64,000 nucleotides of DNA, taken from NCBI GenBank assembly GCA_023653785.1, contig JAMKCH010007079.1, positions 34,372 through 98,371 of the forward strand, in the 5' to 3' direction. Shown here one piece after another: positions 1-13,290 of this stretch. Origin of the DNA: Ophioderma brevispina (lineage: Eukaryota; Echinodermata; Ophiuroidea; Amphilepidida; Ophiodermatidae). Below the pieces are notes generated by a model. The model was given only the letters and a program-made list of their open reading frames with translations, ran no database searches and was not told where the DNA came from. Within the stretch, counting starts at the first letter, position 1. Every line of letters begins with the position of its first letter. Position numbers and translations under genes: made by a program.

Positions 1-1131
1 AGAATACCACCTTTATAGCCGACTAATTCCGACATGGGGGGTCTCACGCTTACGAAGGATGTCAAATGAGAAGGCATTTATCTAACATCTTTCCTGAACA
101 AATTCTCCAAATAAGTAACTGCTGAAACTTCAAGCTACTTTAGTTTTTCATACAAATAAAATATTTTCACTTATTTAATTTCTCATTTATTTCTGCAAAA
201 ATGAGACTCAACCGTAAGGTTTCTTTTTTTTAAATGAACAGAAAACAAAATCAATGTACCATTTCTCCTGAGGCAAACGCATGCCGTAAAACAAATATGC
301 AGGTAGCTTTGGGACATAATTGAACTCGCTGTCCCGATGGAGAATCTTTAAAACATGAAGGTATACTTCAAGAGGTTGATAGTCGAATGAAGAAAACAGA
401 GGCTGTTGATACAATTGTCCACCGACTCAGGTCGGACCTCCAAACTGAGGTTCGAACCTTTCAATCTGTAAACTGCGGGGGTCGGCAGCAGGAATCACTC
501 CGCTCGCTTCCGGGCTCTACAACACACATCAAACAGTACCACGCCAAAAGAGGATAAAGAGCATAATGTACGCAGCTTCAAAGACTTCCTTAGAGGCGCT
601 ATAACCACACAAATTTCTTATTTTTGGCAATTAAAAGGGCCTTATAATTAACCTTAAATATTTATCCTGTTTAAGTTATTTCAAGAAAATGAAATAAATA
701 AAAAATGTCCAAATCATCTGATTTTCTTAATTTTCAGTGATCCTAAAATTCGTGGTTATTGTTATTTGTGGATTTTTAATTATGGTAGTGCTGATCTGTT
801 TGAAACCAACAGGCCCGCTTGTCCCATTGCAGGGTAATTTTCCTTAACTGTGATGTCAGCTACTTAGCTACAGGAATAATTGACTTGTCACTGAAAGTGC
901 TTTTTTCCTGTGCAGTGATTTGGCATCAGATTTTAAGAGACTGGTTAAATCCTCAGTTTTCACAGCTTTATAATCCGTCAGTCGATTGACAGTCCCAAAC
1001 AAGACCTTTGAAACCATGGGCAATTTTCGTCATCTTATGCCCTGGGATGCAGACATCTTGTGCCAGTTATAGAAAAATTGTATTTTATCGTCTCAAAAAG
1101 GAACATTTCCAAAATCAATTTAAGAATGCCC
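1..1131. other. AT-rich stretch, no gene supported
   Basis: No open frame here combines length, splice signals and protein-like composition. A minus frame at 208-414 stays open for 68 codons but shows no domain and no splice site I trust. Around 448-458 lies a self-complementary GGTTCGAACC that resembles a Pol III B box, without a convincing A box. Confidence 0.6.
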
Positions 1132-1195
1132 TTGTTACCCCACCACCTACCACCAACCCCCCCCTTTTACCACCACCCCCCCCCCCCTTCTTAAG
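1132..1195. repeat. C-rich low-complexity tract
   Basis: CCACC/TACCACC words merge into runs of C. It is a simple-sequence tract with no coding meaning. Confidence 0.8.
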
Positions 1196-4100
1196 CACCC
1201 TTCTTGGATAATGACAACCCGAAAACTACGCCCTTATCTAAGATTTGTTGAAAAAGGTTTGTCGCACAATCGCCTTACGAACATTTGTCTTCAAACAACT
1301 GTAATGACCACTCAATCTGCATACAGGAAATATGGTACAGAAACAGTTCATATAATGACATACTGCGTGAATTGGATGGTAAACATGGTGTTTTTTCTTG
1401 TACTTTTGGACTCTCAGCTGCCTTGACACCATTGATCGGACAGTCTTCTCAAACGTCTTGATCACTTGGTGTTGAGGCCACGCGTTTCTTGCATGAATGG
1501 TTTTCATCAGCCATCTTTGTCATTGTTTGTGCAGATATCAGGCATGAACATTTAATGGGACTGTATCATCGCATCTGCTCCTTCACTTGGAGTTCTCAAG
1601 GATCCGTGCTTGGACCGTATTCTATTCACCCTTTGTTTCCCTGTCATTCCTAGCATCCCCCAGAAATATTGGATGTATGTTTTCATGCCTGCCTCGGATG
1701 ATTACGCAACTTTATTGTCTTTCGAATCCAAAATGATGAATGTCACTCGTCAAACGTGCAGAAGCTTGTATCTTAGTTCCTGGATGTCTCAGAACAACTC
1801 AAACTGAATTATGAAAAGACACATTTCTGATTATTTACATCTTAAATTTCAGCAGGCAACAACTCGCCACCGGGTGATCATACATAAAAGTTAACAGTTC
1901 TTACTATCCGGGGGTCCTTTCACCGAAACTCGGATCGTACTCTCCGTGGCATACTGTGATGACTATGAAGGGGGGGGGGGAGTTTAAGATGGTATAAACT
2001 ACTATCCAGAAATAAAAACCATGTCAGAAATGCCGAACGAGACATTTTGTAATATAAACGCAAATAACCTGGACACCGATGGCTAAACTGAGCGTCGACG
2101 CATCAATGAAAATCTATGTGTAATTTTATAGATTCTAATTATATAATTTATAAGTATTTAGTAAGAATTTTAGTTTATACTAATTATTGTATGAAGTCGA
2201 ATGTGAGAAGAATCATTTTTAATGAGTGTAATGTGGAATCGATTCCCTGATTAGAGCGATCATACTCTGTCCCTGAAGGTGTGATAATAAAGGGAAATTC
2301 TTTCAAAGTTCCTCCATGCTGCAGTTATGATACTATTTTTGGTACTTAAAATCTTAGTTCCCCACCGAGCGAGATGCCATCTCCAAGCTTTTTGCAGAGA
2401 AAATAGCCTACGCACCATACATACCATGATAAATAGCTAGAAAATTACATAACCCATACAAAGCATTTGGGAGGCACCTAAGGTTTGAATTTGATTTGCA
2501 CGACACTACAGTACTAATCCTCAGATCTAACGCACTTCTATAAAGAAAGAAGGGAAAGAGAGACAAAGTTGTATGTTTAAACACTTTGGTGGTTCTTTTC
2601 ACATATCTTTTGATTTCTTTCACGTTTCAGGCATTTCAACTGTACAAATTTCATCGCATTTTTGCAGTATACCTCAATGTTCAAACATATACATAATATT
2701 TTCCATTGAAACAATGTGGTTCTCAATCTTTATGACAGCTTTACTGTTTGTCAAAGAAGAAGTATTTTTATGTTTCTGGAGATGTCATAAATGTATAATG
2801 AATCGAGATAACTTTTTAGAGTCTCCATATTTTTATATCTAAAAATAGAAGAAGTCTGGCACTTTTGGTCAATTGTCACGCGAAAGCACTATAATGCGCG
2901 AATTCCAAGCCTAATTATGTGTTGGACAATGGTGAAATACAGCTTTAACAAACAAACAGTTTTCCAAAAGGCTAACATCCTTAAAATCAAATACGGATCA
3001 CAAAAGGGGAAACCCCCTCAGTCGGCATAATCACAGATCACATTGTTGTCAACTTACACACTGTGCGCATGCACGGAAAAGGTTTCGTCTGCTTAAAATA
3101 TGCAACTAATAACGAAGCCTGACGAGCTGTATTTTATGTGATTATCCTTCCAAAATTGGCTTGTATGGCCGGATTAGGACAAGGATATGGGATATTATTC
3201 CTATGAGATATCTGGATTATCAAATTTCATTGGGATAATTCTTCTTCTGTTTCGTCCAAACTTCACGGAAAGTTTGCATGGGCTCAAATATGAAAATGGA
3301 CCCGTCTTTGGCAACGGAAAAATCCACACTTTTGTCCACCGTTTGTCAAGGAGAAATCTGTCTGCAAAATGTGCAACTGGATCAGACTTATTTTCTAACT
3401 GAAATGCATATTTATGGAATCAAGGTGAGTCTTAAAATATTATCGAAAAGCAGATCGAATCGTTGTATGACTTGCAACGATTTAGACTGACATGACTGAG
3501 AATGTTCAATTAACCCGCGGCCTCATTCAATTGGCGGAACAGCTCCTACGCTGTGCAACGTCACACTACCAATCATGCACATCGACCGGCGGGCCCTTTA
3601 ATTTCGGTAAACAAAAGACTCGGAGCGGCACGATGCGTGTCAACAGAACCGTATAAATTTAATCAAAAGCTAAATTAAGGAACGGTCCACATCCTTCAAA
3701 AGCTCAGATAAATTCGGGATATAAAATACTTGTGAAGTTTGACTTTGACGAATGGCAGAATTCCCAAAATCAGAAGTTGTACTTTTCATATCAAAACATT
3801 ATTATTTACAAAAGTTTGAGGTCCACCACAGGTGACCTCGCTGCCGAAGCAAGCGAGTATTTTAACCTCTACATACCTATGGCTAATGCCAAAATCGCTG
3901 AGGTAAAAACAATTTAATTTGAACTGAAGTCTAATTTTGAAGAGGGTTTTGCAAAATATCCGTGCTCGATCGTATTCAACTCATAAGTGACCAGCTCCTT
4001 TTCCCTAACTTACTCCCCTCAATTCCTTCCTCCGCGATCCGCTTAATCTTCAGTGCGCTGATTGGGCTTACAAACTGAAATTACTTCTTCAGTAATTCTT

Positions 4101-4478
4101 AATAAAGTTATACACTGAATATTCATAGGAAATGAGGCAAAAATTAAACCGACGACAAGAGTGACTATTTTACTTGAAAAGTCAAAAATTAATCCTTTCC
4201 ACACATCAAATAAAATAAACCTTTATGGAAACATTAAAATCCATGAATCATATTTTCAGTGCATTTGACAATATACTATTAAATATCTCTAGGGAATTTC
4301 TTGTGTATAAATGACTGAGAAGATTAAATAAGCCTAAAAATTGTGACGAAGAAAACAATTTCCCAGTGCGAACTGTTTTTGATGTCCTCTTTTACGAGTG
4401 AAATAAATCCTAATTTGAAGGAAGAAATCACCTCATAGAACTCGTCGCAAAAACCATCCCCGAAATGTGAAAAATACC
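1196..4478. other. AT-rich intergenic or intronic sequence
   Basis: No domain, no paired splice sites around a long open frame, and no repeat structure beyond an 11-base G run ending near 1,981. I see nothing further that can be supported. Confidence 0.55.
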
Positions 4479-4479
4479 C

Positions 4480-4906
<427 letters not shown>

Positions 4907-5520
4907 TGCTGAAATTTACGCCCCAGATGAACTCTGCGGTATCTTGCTCCAACATGTAAAAAGACTTAAAATTTGCCTCCTGCTGAATTTGGATCGCCGA
5001 TGGCGGCTAAAAATTGGTAAATGACATGGATGAAAAAACAAGAAATGACCTTCTCAAGGAAAACTAAGACTAAAGCAAGCACAAAATAATACCTAGATGT
5101 TTTCCAGGAGTTAAATCATAACCATCATGTAATAAAAATAAAAAATAATGAAATCGTGAGTACTCTTCAACTTCATATGCTAAACCACTTCAATTATGAA
5201 ACAACAGGTGCCTAGCCTAGACCAAACTTCGTTACATGACCCCTCCACTAACTAAACACTCTATTTCTTCTTCCACTGAAATCCCCAATACTCCCTTGAC
5301 TTTTTGGAAATGAATAACCTAAAGTCCTAATACCAATAAGAAATGAGATCCACCAAATTACAAAACTATTGCTCGAATTAGATTCATTGGGTAGCATACA
5401 TCTGTTTCTGAGAGGCATACATTATATAATTTCACGTCCTTCTGACATTACTTTCAAAAAGTTGGCCAATACATGTTCGAATACAGTCAAAATACCTGGT
5501 GTCTGCTTTCTGCTTTTCAG
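4907..5520. other. AT-rich stretch ending in a good 3' splice site
   Basis: No gene is seen. The last 20 bases form a pyrimidine-rich tract ending in TTTTCAG at 5,520, a well-formed splice acceptor for the exon candidate that follows. Confidence 0.5.
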
Positions 5521-5573
5521 CCAGGGGGATAAAAATGGCTTTATCTCCTGGCCCAAGGTCCATAACAAATCAG
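5521..5573 (+). CDS. Candidate internal exon: second half of an EF-hand loop
   Basis: Fifty-three bases lie between a canonical acceptor (CTGCTTTTCAG) and a canonical donor (CAG|GTACAAG). In one frame the exon reads GDKNGFISWPKV. In a 12-residue EF-hand loop the D, N, G and I would fall at positions 3, 5, 6 and 8. Positions 1-2 would come from the upstream exon, and K stands where position 12 normally has Glu. EF-hand loops bind calcium, so the protein would be a calcium-binding one. The exon begins with one base completing a codon and ends with one base of the next. No partner exons were found nearby, and a second frame is also open, so this could be chance. Confidence 0.33.
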
Positions 5574-5844
5574 GTACAAGCACAGTTTGCAGGCTTCAAT
5601 TCTGTATTGATGACGGCCTTAAACAAAATGGTTATAATTGGCATTAACTTGGCCACTCAACAAATACTGGCAAGTCCGCTTGCTCATCCCCCTGGCAAAT
5701 GGCAGTCTGGAACATTTGACCTTCCCAACCTCAGATGACTTTGACCTTGGTCCGTGTCTTTTACAAATCTCACACATGAGGAACCCCTATTGCACTTAAC
5801 CTTAAGTCTGGTGTAAACTTTTTGAAGGAGAAAAAACAAACCTA

Positions 5845-6783
5845 ATAGCCTGGAGATAGCAGACACATGTAACACATCTCAAGGACAAAAGGTTTTGAGT
5901 GGTTAATTAATGGTTGCAGACTGAGACCGGAACCCCTGAACGTGATTCTTAAGTGCCGCAAGTGGTGCCTTAAGGATAGGGGCCAAAAACAAAGTTTGTA
6001 CAGGGGTCAAATTTGTAAATTATCGCAATCATGTTGACAAGCACAACCATGTTTATTGTCCAACCATAAGTTCAAAAAGTATAAAGTTTTTAATATGTAC
6101 TCCTAAAGTTTCAGAGTTATAGGCTCAAACAGCAAAATCATAATAATGGTCAATTTAGTGTACAGGGGTCATTTTAAAGTTACATGATTACTACTCCGGT
6201 TGGTAAAAAGTGGTGGCAAATATTGGAGGAGTTCATAGGATTAAAATAAGGAATAGTTTTGCACTGTCTTAATGCTTAGTTTTCGATGTAGGGGCACAGA
6301 AGGTCAAATTCCAGTGCATTCAATGGGCTGATCTTGTTACCACCCCTACTTTCTAAGCAAGCTTTTGAGACCCTCAAAACTATTCCCTTAATTTTAAAAT
6401 CCATATCACACCAAATTTGCACCATTTTTATCCAAATCGGACAATTTTTAAAATTTTGACCCCTGTACAACTGATATTTACCCTTTATTCTTGATTTATT
6501 GCTGTTTCTAGCCTATAATTCTGAGACTTTGGCCTGTAATATACAAACTATAACCTTTTCTGAATCCTTATGTTAGACACATAACATGGTGTGCTTTTCA
6601 ACATGGAATTTTTTTTGGACTTAAAATTTTACCCTGTTAACGTTGTTTTGGCCCCCTCTCCTAAGGCCCCACTTGCGGCACTTAGAATAACGTTTCAGTT
6701 TCCGGTCAGTCTTCAACATAATTAATCACTCAACCTTTTGTACTTGAGATGTGTTACAAATGTGTGCTAGCTCCTGGGTTATA
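5845..6783. mobile_element. Palindromic fold-back MITE-like element, copy 1
   Basis: The two halves are reverse complements over nearly the whole 939 bp. The left end (CCTGGAGATAGCAGACAC, then TAACACATCTCAAG) mirrors the right end (ACTTGAGATGTGTTACA, then GTGTGCTAGCTCCTGG). Further in, AAGTGCCGCAAGTGG mirrors CCACTTGCGGCACTT, and the flanking word GGGGCCAAAAC is also mirrored. It holds no open frame of note. A second copy lies at 10.0 kb in the same orientation. A TA or TTA target duplication is possible but the ends are too noisy to fix. Confidence 0.8.
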
Positions 6784-9539
6784 CCAAATGAATACACACA
6801 CCCAACGACATAAGGACATGCGCGCTATCGCACAATCCCCCACTGCTTTTCGAGGCCAGGGCTAAAAATTTAGCCATCATTTTTTGAATCAAAAATGGTA
6901 TAACCCAATTTTTTAAAATGAGCACTTTCACAAATTGTGCACCAAAATGCAATTCTTACGGTATTGTAAAATAAAAGTCCAAAAGTAATTCCTCCTACCT
7001 AACTACCTATTCTTTCTTCCTGTTTTTTTTCTACATGAAACAATTAGATACAGTTCATTCACTGTCAAGTTAATTTTTTATCCACTTGATGCGATCTTGT
7101 AGACCATGGAGTTACATTCCAACTCAAAGTGAATTCTCATAGTAGTCTCTATTCAACAACTCACCATAAATATCTGGTTTTTTTTAATTCAATTTTACAA
7201 TAAAGTCAATTTTTAATTGATGTTTGAAGTCATTAGTACTCACTACAGTAAACAAACACACACGAACATAATCTCCTTTTCTCATTCTTCTATTAGAAAC
7301 CTTTCCATATATGGATGCCTAGATGATATATCAATTTCGATTATGCTAATAAAAACTGACTTTCCTAATATTCTTATTTCTGCACCCACCTATTTATGCT
7401 GAAAGAAACAAAACATACCATCTTATATATAACATGTTCAGGGGTTGCAAATATAAGATTTAGAGCGAGGTACGGTTTAAGGGTGGCCTGTGCAATGATG
7501 CGCAATTGAATGTGTGTACCACACGTATCACAGTAGTGCGCTAAAGGTGGCAACAAAGAGATTTCAAATAACAGGTTCCGAAAAATGTGAAACTTCTGAT
7601 TTTTTGCCACTGGGGTAAAGCTTTAATAAAAATATCCCATCTTAAGGATTAAGCTTGTCGGAGTCAGAAACTGGTCCTCTCCTCTTTTTTGGTTCACACA
7701 ACACCAAAAGTTGAAAATTTTGAAAAAAGAAAAAATTTTATTCAAAAAGATTGTAACTTTTAATGTGTACACTTGAGACTCCACAAAATATATATTGCTG
7801 GAAAGCTTATATTCCAAGGATTTCATCTATAAAATAAGCGTAATTAGACAGGGTGGGGTAAAATATATATGGTGTAAACTTAAGAAAATGGTTGTCCATT
7901 TTTTTGCACCATAACTGAAACCGAATTTTTTAAAATCAAAAATGAAGTGAGCCAACCACTTTGAATTTTAATGATACTAATTATGAGTGGCTATCAATAA
8001 AAATAATAAGGTTGCCTGTTTCTTTGAGGCACGAAACAAGGTGATCAAAACGTACTTTCAACTGTAAAAAAATATGCAAGTTTGACTCATGAAACTTGTG
8101 GAAGTGTTTTCTTTAAATACACTTTCTAAATTAGTTTTAATACAAACTTTTTGTATTTTCACTTTTCAAACACATTTTCTTTATTTTTTTTAATGAATTA
8201 CCAAGTTTGCATATACAGGGGTGGTTCAAAAGTTGTAATTGGTTCTCTGCCAGCACTTAACATAGAATTAAAACTCGGTATAAAACCCCAAATTGACACT
8301 AGGTATTTAAGACATTTCAGCAGTTTAATAAATTTTAAATAAATGAAATGGGGAAATTAAATTTATTTGTACACAATGTTTTAAATATGTTGTATTATAG
8401 GGTGGCTGAAAAGTTATCTCTTTTGTCACTTAACAGGTGTGTCTAATTAAGATACAGGGGGTACATTTTTACAAACTTGTTAGGGTTTTCACCACAGTGT
8501 TCAGGGTGATTTAACATTTATACTGTCACATAATCAAACACTGGCACACTTTTCACTGTGACGGTAGACATGACGTTGAATTCTTTTTCCCGAACGGCTT
8601 TCCACAGATAGGACACTTACGGAGATTCTTTTGGTGTGCCATTCTGAAAATTGATGAAGAGATCTGACAGTTTATGCACCGATTTAAAAAGCCCAATTTC
8701 TAAAGCACATGTTCAAAGGCATAGTAATGACCTAGATTTTAAGAGTACAGTGACCTAGATAACTAGGGATGTGCCATTAACCACATCCCAGGATGTGGCT
8801 GGAAGTTTGGGTCGAGGCAAGTTTTTTTTAGGTCCTGAGAGTCAAGTAATTTTTTTTCAAAATGCACCTTTTTGGGTGAGTCAGTGGACCGGGCACGTTT
8901 TCTGATGATGAGGTCAGTGGTCTTTTTTTTTTTGCTCATATAGCAAGTCAACTTTTTTTTTAGTAAAAACTTACGCTCCCCCCTGGAAGTCTAATGTACA
9001 GCCCCTAGTGGGCTCACAAGATCCTTGGCTGCACCTGCCTCTAGACACTGCAACATTTCCCCCAGGCTTTTAGGCATTTCTAGATTTTTCTTTTTCTTTT
9101 CTTTGCTTTCTCTAAATGTATAAAAATAAATTTCTACCTGGCACAATGTTTGAATGAGTATGAGATGGCTACCTATTCTTAATTATTCTCTATACTTTGT
9201 TTTTAGTTTGTCTTTTTTTCTGTTTGAAATTATACCTAAAAATGAATTCTACATGGGTGAACTATGTTGGAAGTAGTTGTAGGACATTTATTTCTTCTCT
9301 TTGCAATATTTTTGCTTGTTTTTATTGCTTGTTCCTAGATCTGTTTCCCTTCAGTTTAAATGTAATTAACCAATATGTAAGTAAATAAAGTCACACTTAC
9401 AAAATACATTTATATTCTGGTACACTCATGTATAGATACCTGATAATGAAGTAACAAGAAAAACCACTTTCCAAGCTGATACATGACGTGTGTGTCTGTG
9501 GCCACTTTGGACCTAGCTTGACAAGTCTAGCACGGGGGT
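6784..9539. other. AT-rich stretch, no gene supported
   Basis: Only short frames without splice context are present. Repeated local words (for example CAGGGG and TTCAAAAGTT near 8,200-8,500) suggest old repeats, but no boundaries can be drawn. Confidence 0.55.
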
Positions 9540-9556
9540 CCGGGGCGGAGCCCCGG
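9540..9556. repeat. Perfect GC-rich hairpin
   Basis: CCGGGGC-GGA-GCCCCGG is a perfect 7-bp stem with a 3-base loop inside AT-rich DNA. It is preceded by GGGGGT. Such motifs often mark the end of a non-autonomous element, but no element could be delimited here. Confidence 0.7.
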
Positions 9557-10005
9557 AAACGACTTCTCCCATATGGAGTTGGCCCAGTTAGAGTACCCTC
9601 GAACTAACTTTGACCATGGCAGAATTTAATTATTTTTTTTGCCGACCTACTTAATTAGTCAATATTAATTACTTGGAATTTCAAATAAACTTGGTGTACA
9701 ATGTACATCATCTTTATGTTTGTGCAATTTAATTTCCTTTAGCAATGAAATGTTGAAACTGACACGCCTAACCTTGGGAATCATATTTTCTGTGGTAAAC
9801 CGTTAGTATGTGGTAAATAACTACACCAATTACCATATTTTAATTAATCATCTTTAATTATTTGTGTCCAACAAATTAGTTGTCTAATTGATAAAGTATA
9901 CACTTATTTATATGTGGTGTGACTTTGAGCTCGCTAGCATTTAATACTTTTGAAGTTATGAGCTCCAAAGTTTGCCTTTTCACACTATTTTGTGTGTAAC
10001 TACTC
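9557..10005. other. AT-rich spacer
   Basis: Nothing recognised. It separates the GC hairpin from the second palindromic element. Confidence 0.5.
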
Positions 10006-10950
10006 TATTAGCCCTGGAGCTAGCACACATTTGAACACAATCTCCAGTACAAAAGTTTGAGTGATTAAATATGTTGAACGACCTGGACATGAATTCCCCT
10101 AAAACGTGATTCTTAAGTGCCAGCAAGGGGTGCCTTAAGGAGAGCCGGGGCCAAACAAAGTATGTCGGGGTCAAATTTTTAAATTGATCCAATTAATGTT
10201 GAAAAGCACACCATGTTATGTGTCTTAACCATAGATTCAGAAAAGGTATAGAGTTGTAATATGTCATCCTAAAGTTCAGAGTTATAGGCTAAAACCGCAA
10301 AAATAAATAATCAAGGTCATTTCAAGTTGTACAGGGTTCAAATTTAAAATTGCTCTGATTTGGATAAAAGAATGGTGCAAATTATTGGTGGAGTCATAGG
10401 AGTAAAATAAGGAATATTTTGACTGTCTCAAAATGCTTAGTTTCCGATGCAGTGGGCACAGAAGGCAACGTCCATTGCATTCAATGGGTCATTGATCTTG
10501 TTACCCCCCTACTTCTGTATGTCAAGCATTTGAGACACGCAAAACCATTCCTTAATTTTATCCTATGAGATCCACCAATATTTCACCATTTTTAATCCAA
10601 ATCGGAGCAGTTTTAAATTTGACCCCTGACAACTGAAATTGATCCCTTTTTACTTTGAATTTGTGCTGTTTTTAGCCTATAACTCCTGAAACTGAGCGTA
10701 CATATTACACTATACCTTTTCTGAATCCTTATGGTTAGACACATAACTTGATGTGCTTTTCACCATGATTGGATCATTTAAAAATTTGACCCTGTACAAA
10801 CTCTGTTTTGGCCCCCTCTCCTTAAGGCCAAGCACTTGCGGCACTTAAAACACTTTTTATTTTTTTTATTTTTTTTATTTTTTTTATTTTTTTTACTCAA
10901 ACCTTTTGTACTTGAATTTGTTACAAAGGTGTGCTGTAGCTCCTGGTTAT
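10006..10950. mobile_element. Palindromic fold-back MITE-like element, copy 2
   Basis: This is the same family as the element at 5.85 kb, in the same orientation, about 945 bp long. Shared landmarks in order are CCTGGAGCTAGCACAC, CTTAAGTGCCAGCAAG, GGGGCCAAACAAAG, TTCAGAGTTATAGGC and the mirrored series ending in GTGCTGTAGCTCCTGG. Part of the right arm between the GCGGCACTT box and the outer end has been replaced by a (TTTTTTTTA)n microsatellite. There is no coding capacity. Confidence 0.8.
10849..10893 (+). repeat. (TTTTTTTTA)n microsatellite inside the MITE
   Basis: About five near-identical A(T)8 units. They sit where copy 1 of the element has ordinary TIR sequence, so the array arose within this copy or is a slippage error. 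Confidence 0.85.
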
Positions 10951-10965
10951 ATTGGTCTCCTCAAC

Positions 10966-10993
10966 CGCCGGCTCCTCAACCGCCGGCACCACC
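10966..10993 (+). repeat. Tandem duplication of a 15-bp CCGCCGG word
   Basis: CTCCTCAACCGCCGG occurs, then is repeated at once with the end changed to CACC. It lies just outside the right end of the palindromic element. Confidence 0.7.
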
Positions 10994-11636
10994 TGTGACC
11001 CATCGGTACTGTTCGTGCCATAACTTTGTTTATTTAGAAATCCAAAAACCCTGGGACTTCTTTTCATTTTAAAGAAGAATAACAGGCAACAAGATAAAAC
11101 CACATTATTGACATAGACCTAAGTGAAGTACAGACAAAACATTAGATACCTGAAAAAAAAGGCAACCGTGAAACAAACCACCATATTGGGGGGACCATGT
11201 TTCTGACTTGCGACCAGCTTGAGAATGTTTCCTTTTGGTAAAAACTTTTGAATTCTATTTCATATAGGAGCAATACGAAATTCAGCCTTGTTTCTATTGA
11301 CATATAAGCATATACAAATCACCTTTTTATTTTCATTTTAAGTTATCTGTAACCAAATAAAAGGTAAGGGATCTATTGTGTGTCCAATCTGTCTGAAATC
11401 ACCACATATCACATAAAATATGGATGACACTTGAAATCTCTCGTTGCACCTTTCAGGTCATTCATACTTCACTGCTGCAGTGAAAATGGATGAAAAACCA
11501 TCCAATTCAACCGCAACAGCACCACAACTGTCATTGGCGCTGCTACGGTGTTGAGCCAGAGATGGTTTTCATCCATTTAGTTATAATATGCACAGCATGC
11601 ACTTGCCTATGGAATAATGTGAATTCTTTTTTTTTT
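10994..11636. other. AT-rich stretch, no gene supported
   Basis: No domain or splice-bounded frame was found. The last part leads into a candidate exon. Confidence 0.5.
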
Positions 11637-11735
11637 GATGAATTGAAAAAAAAAATCCACTTTCATGTACAATGTGCGTGCATTGCATATGGCACTGAAT
11701 CTCCATACGATGTGGACAAGGCAGTTCAAAATTTT
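11637..11735 (+). CDS. Weak candidate exon with a perfect donor
   Basis: Thirty-three codons are open in frame from DELKKK through SPYDVDKAVQNF and end exactly on a codon boundary at a perfect donor (TTTT|GTAAGT). The residue mix is protein-like, and the frame stays open upstream. The weak point is the 5' side: a T10 run and an A-rich run lie there and no good acceptor is visible, so the exon start is arbitrary. I recognise no domain. It may be an exon or chance. Confidence 0.25.
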
Positions 11736-12235
11736 GTAAGTTGGCTCATATTTCGGCAGACACACATACAATTTCACAAATTTTAATTTCATAGTTAAAG
11801 CATGGGTTGCTATGGCAAGCCATCCACTATCCAATTGTTGGATTTAGACCAAACTTCAATAGCCACGCCAATGCTTCCAAGTCGAGGATGAGGAAAAATC
11901 TACAGCTCAATTAACTTGAAAAGCATACACTTTTGAGTCTTTCCGTATATACCTTTACAAAACCTGGTAATGTTATAGACTTGCTACTCTAGCATTCAGT
12001 GACAGAATAGCGTCATTTCATTGTTTGCCAGCCTGTGGCGTAACCCGGATTGTCAGAATGAAGATTAACAAGTGCGTTCTCGAACCACAAAGGTCCCCCC
12101 CGCCCGTCACGATAGTAATGGAGGGACATATAATTTTAAGAATCACAGGAAAAGTGTGATGGAAATAAGTGGTTCTCAAACACTGAGGCTTCTGCCATAA
12201 GTCAGTGCCATTGTTGAGGTATCAATGTTGACTAC
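11736..12235. other. AT-rich stretch, no gene supported
   Basis: Nothing recognised before the TGACC array begins. Confidence 0.5.
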
Positions 12236-13290
12236 ATTGGACTAGATGACCCTAATGACCTTGAAATGACCTTCACAATTTTTGTTTAGAAATGTTGACC
12301 ACATCTACCAAGTTTCATGACCTATTACATGTTGATTTTGTTTTGACCTTGAAAAACCCCGCCCTTAGCTTACCTTGAAATGGCCTTCACAATTTTCAGC
12401 AATTAATGCTTACTACATCCATCAGTTTTCATGACCATACTACCATGTGTATTGATTTGACCTTTGGAATAACCCCACATGACCTTGAAATGACCATCAA
12501 AATTTTTGCACTTAATTTGACCACACCCACCAAGTTTCATCATCCTACCACATACTTAGTGAGTTGACCTTGGATGACCCCACATGACCTTGAAATGACC
12601 TGCAATTTTTTTGGCACTGACTGCTGACCACACCCACCAAATTTTCATCATCTAGCTACCACCTATTTTTGTGGTTTGACCTTGAATGACCCCTCATTAC
12701 CTTGAATGACCTTCCAATTTTTTGGCAGTGAATGCTGACGCACCCCCAATTTTCCATCATCCTACCACTTGACAAGGGTTCTGCAATTTTTCCCATTTGG
12801 ACCTTGAATGACCCCGCATAACCTTGAAATGACCTTCAAATTTTTCGGGACTGAATTTTGACCACACCCACCAGTTCTCATCAGCTACCACAATTGAAAG
12901 GGCTATAGCAATTTAATTCCATTTTACCTTGAATGACCCCAATGACCTTGAAATGACCTTCACATTTTTCGGCACTGAATGTTGACCACACCCACCAAGT
13001 TTCATCACCTGCCACATTGCCAAGGCTTATACAATTTAATCCCATTTTTGACCAAAATTGACCCTATTTTGGCCAGATTTGACCTTTGACCCATGCCACA
13101 TGACCCATCTCCGAAAAACCCTTCATCCGCCGCCTAATTGCGCAACATCTATGGTGCGAAGATTGACACCCACACTTGCTTATATAAAAAGATATCGTGT
13201 TCTACAAGGTTATTGTATCAATTAACTCGATTTTTGACCAATTTGACCTTTGACCCATGAACATGACCCACTTCAGATCACAGGCCACGG
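12236..13290 (+). repeat. Tandem array of ~105-125-bp units rich in TGACC half-sites
   Basis: At least seven degenerate units can be anchored on CCTTGAAATGACC-like words near 12,259, 12,373, 12,483, 12,588, 12,701, 12,822 and 12,946. Each unit also carries a TTGACCACACCCACCAA-like word followed by TTTCATCATCCTACCAC. The array decays into TTTGACCTTTGACCCATG copies up to about 13,260. The hexamer TGACCT/TGACCC recurs several times per unit, sometimes as a DR1-like TGACCTTTGACC. That pattern is the known half-site arrangement of nuclear receptors, but binding here is only inference. Confidence 0.85.

Noticed and set aside
440..520. tRNA or SINE at the palindromic GGTTCGAACC word
   Set aside because: The B-box-like word is self-complementary and no A box or stem pairing is found on either strand.
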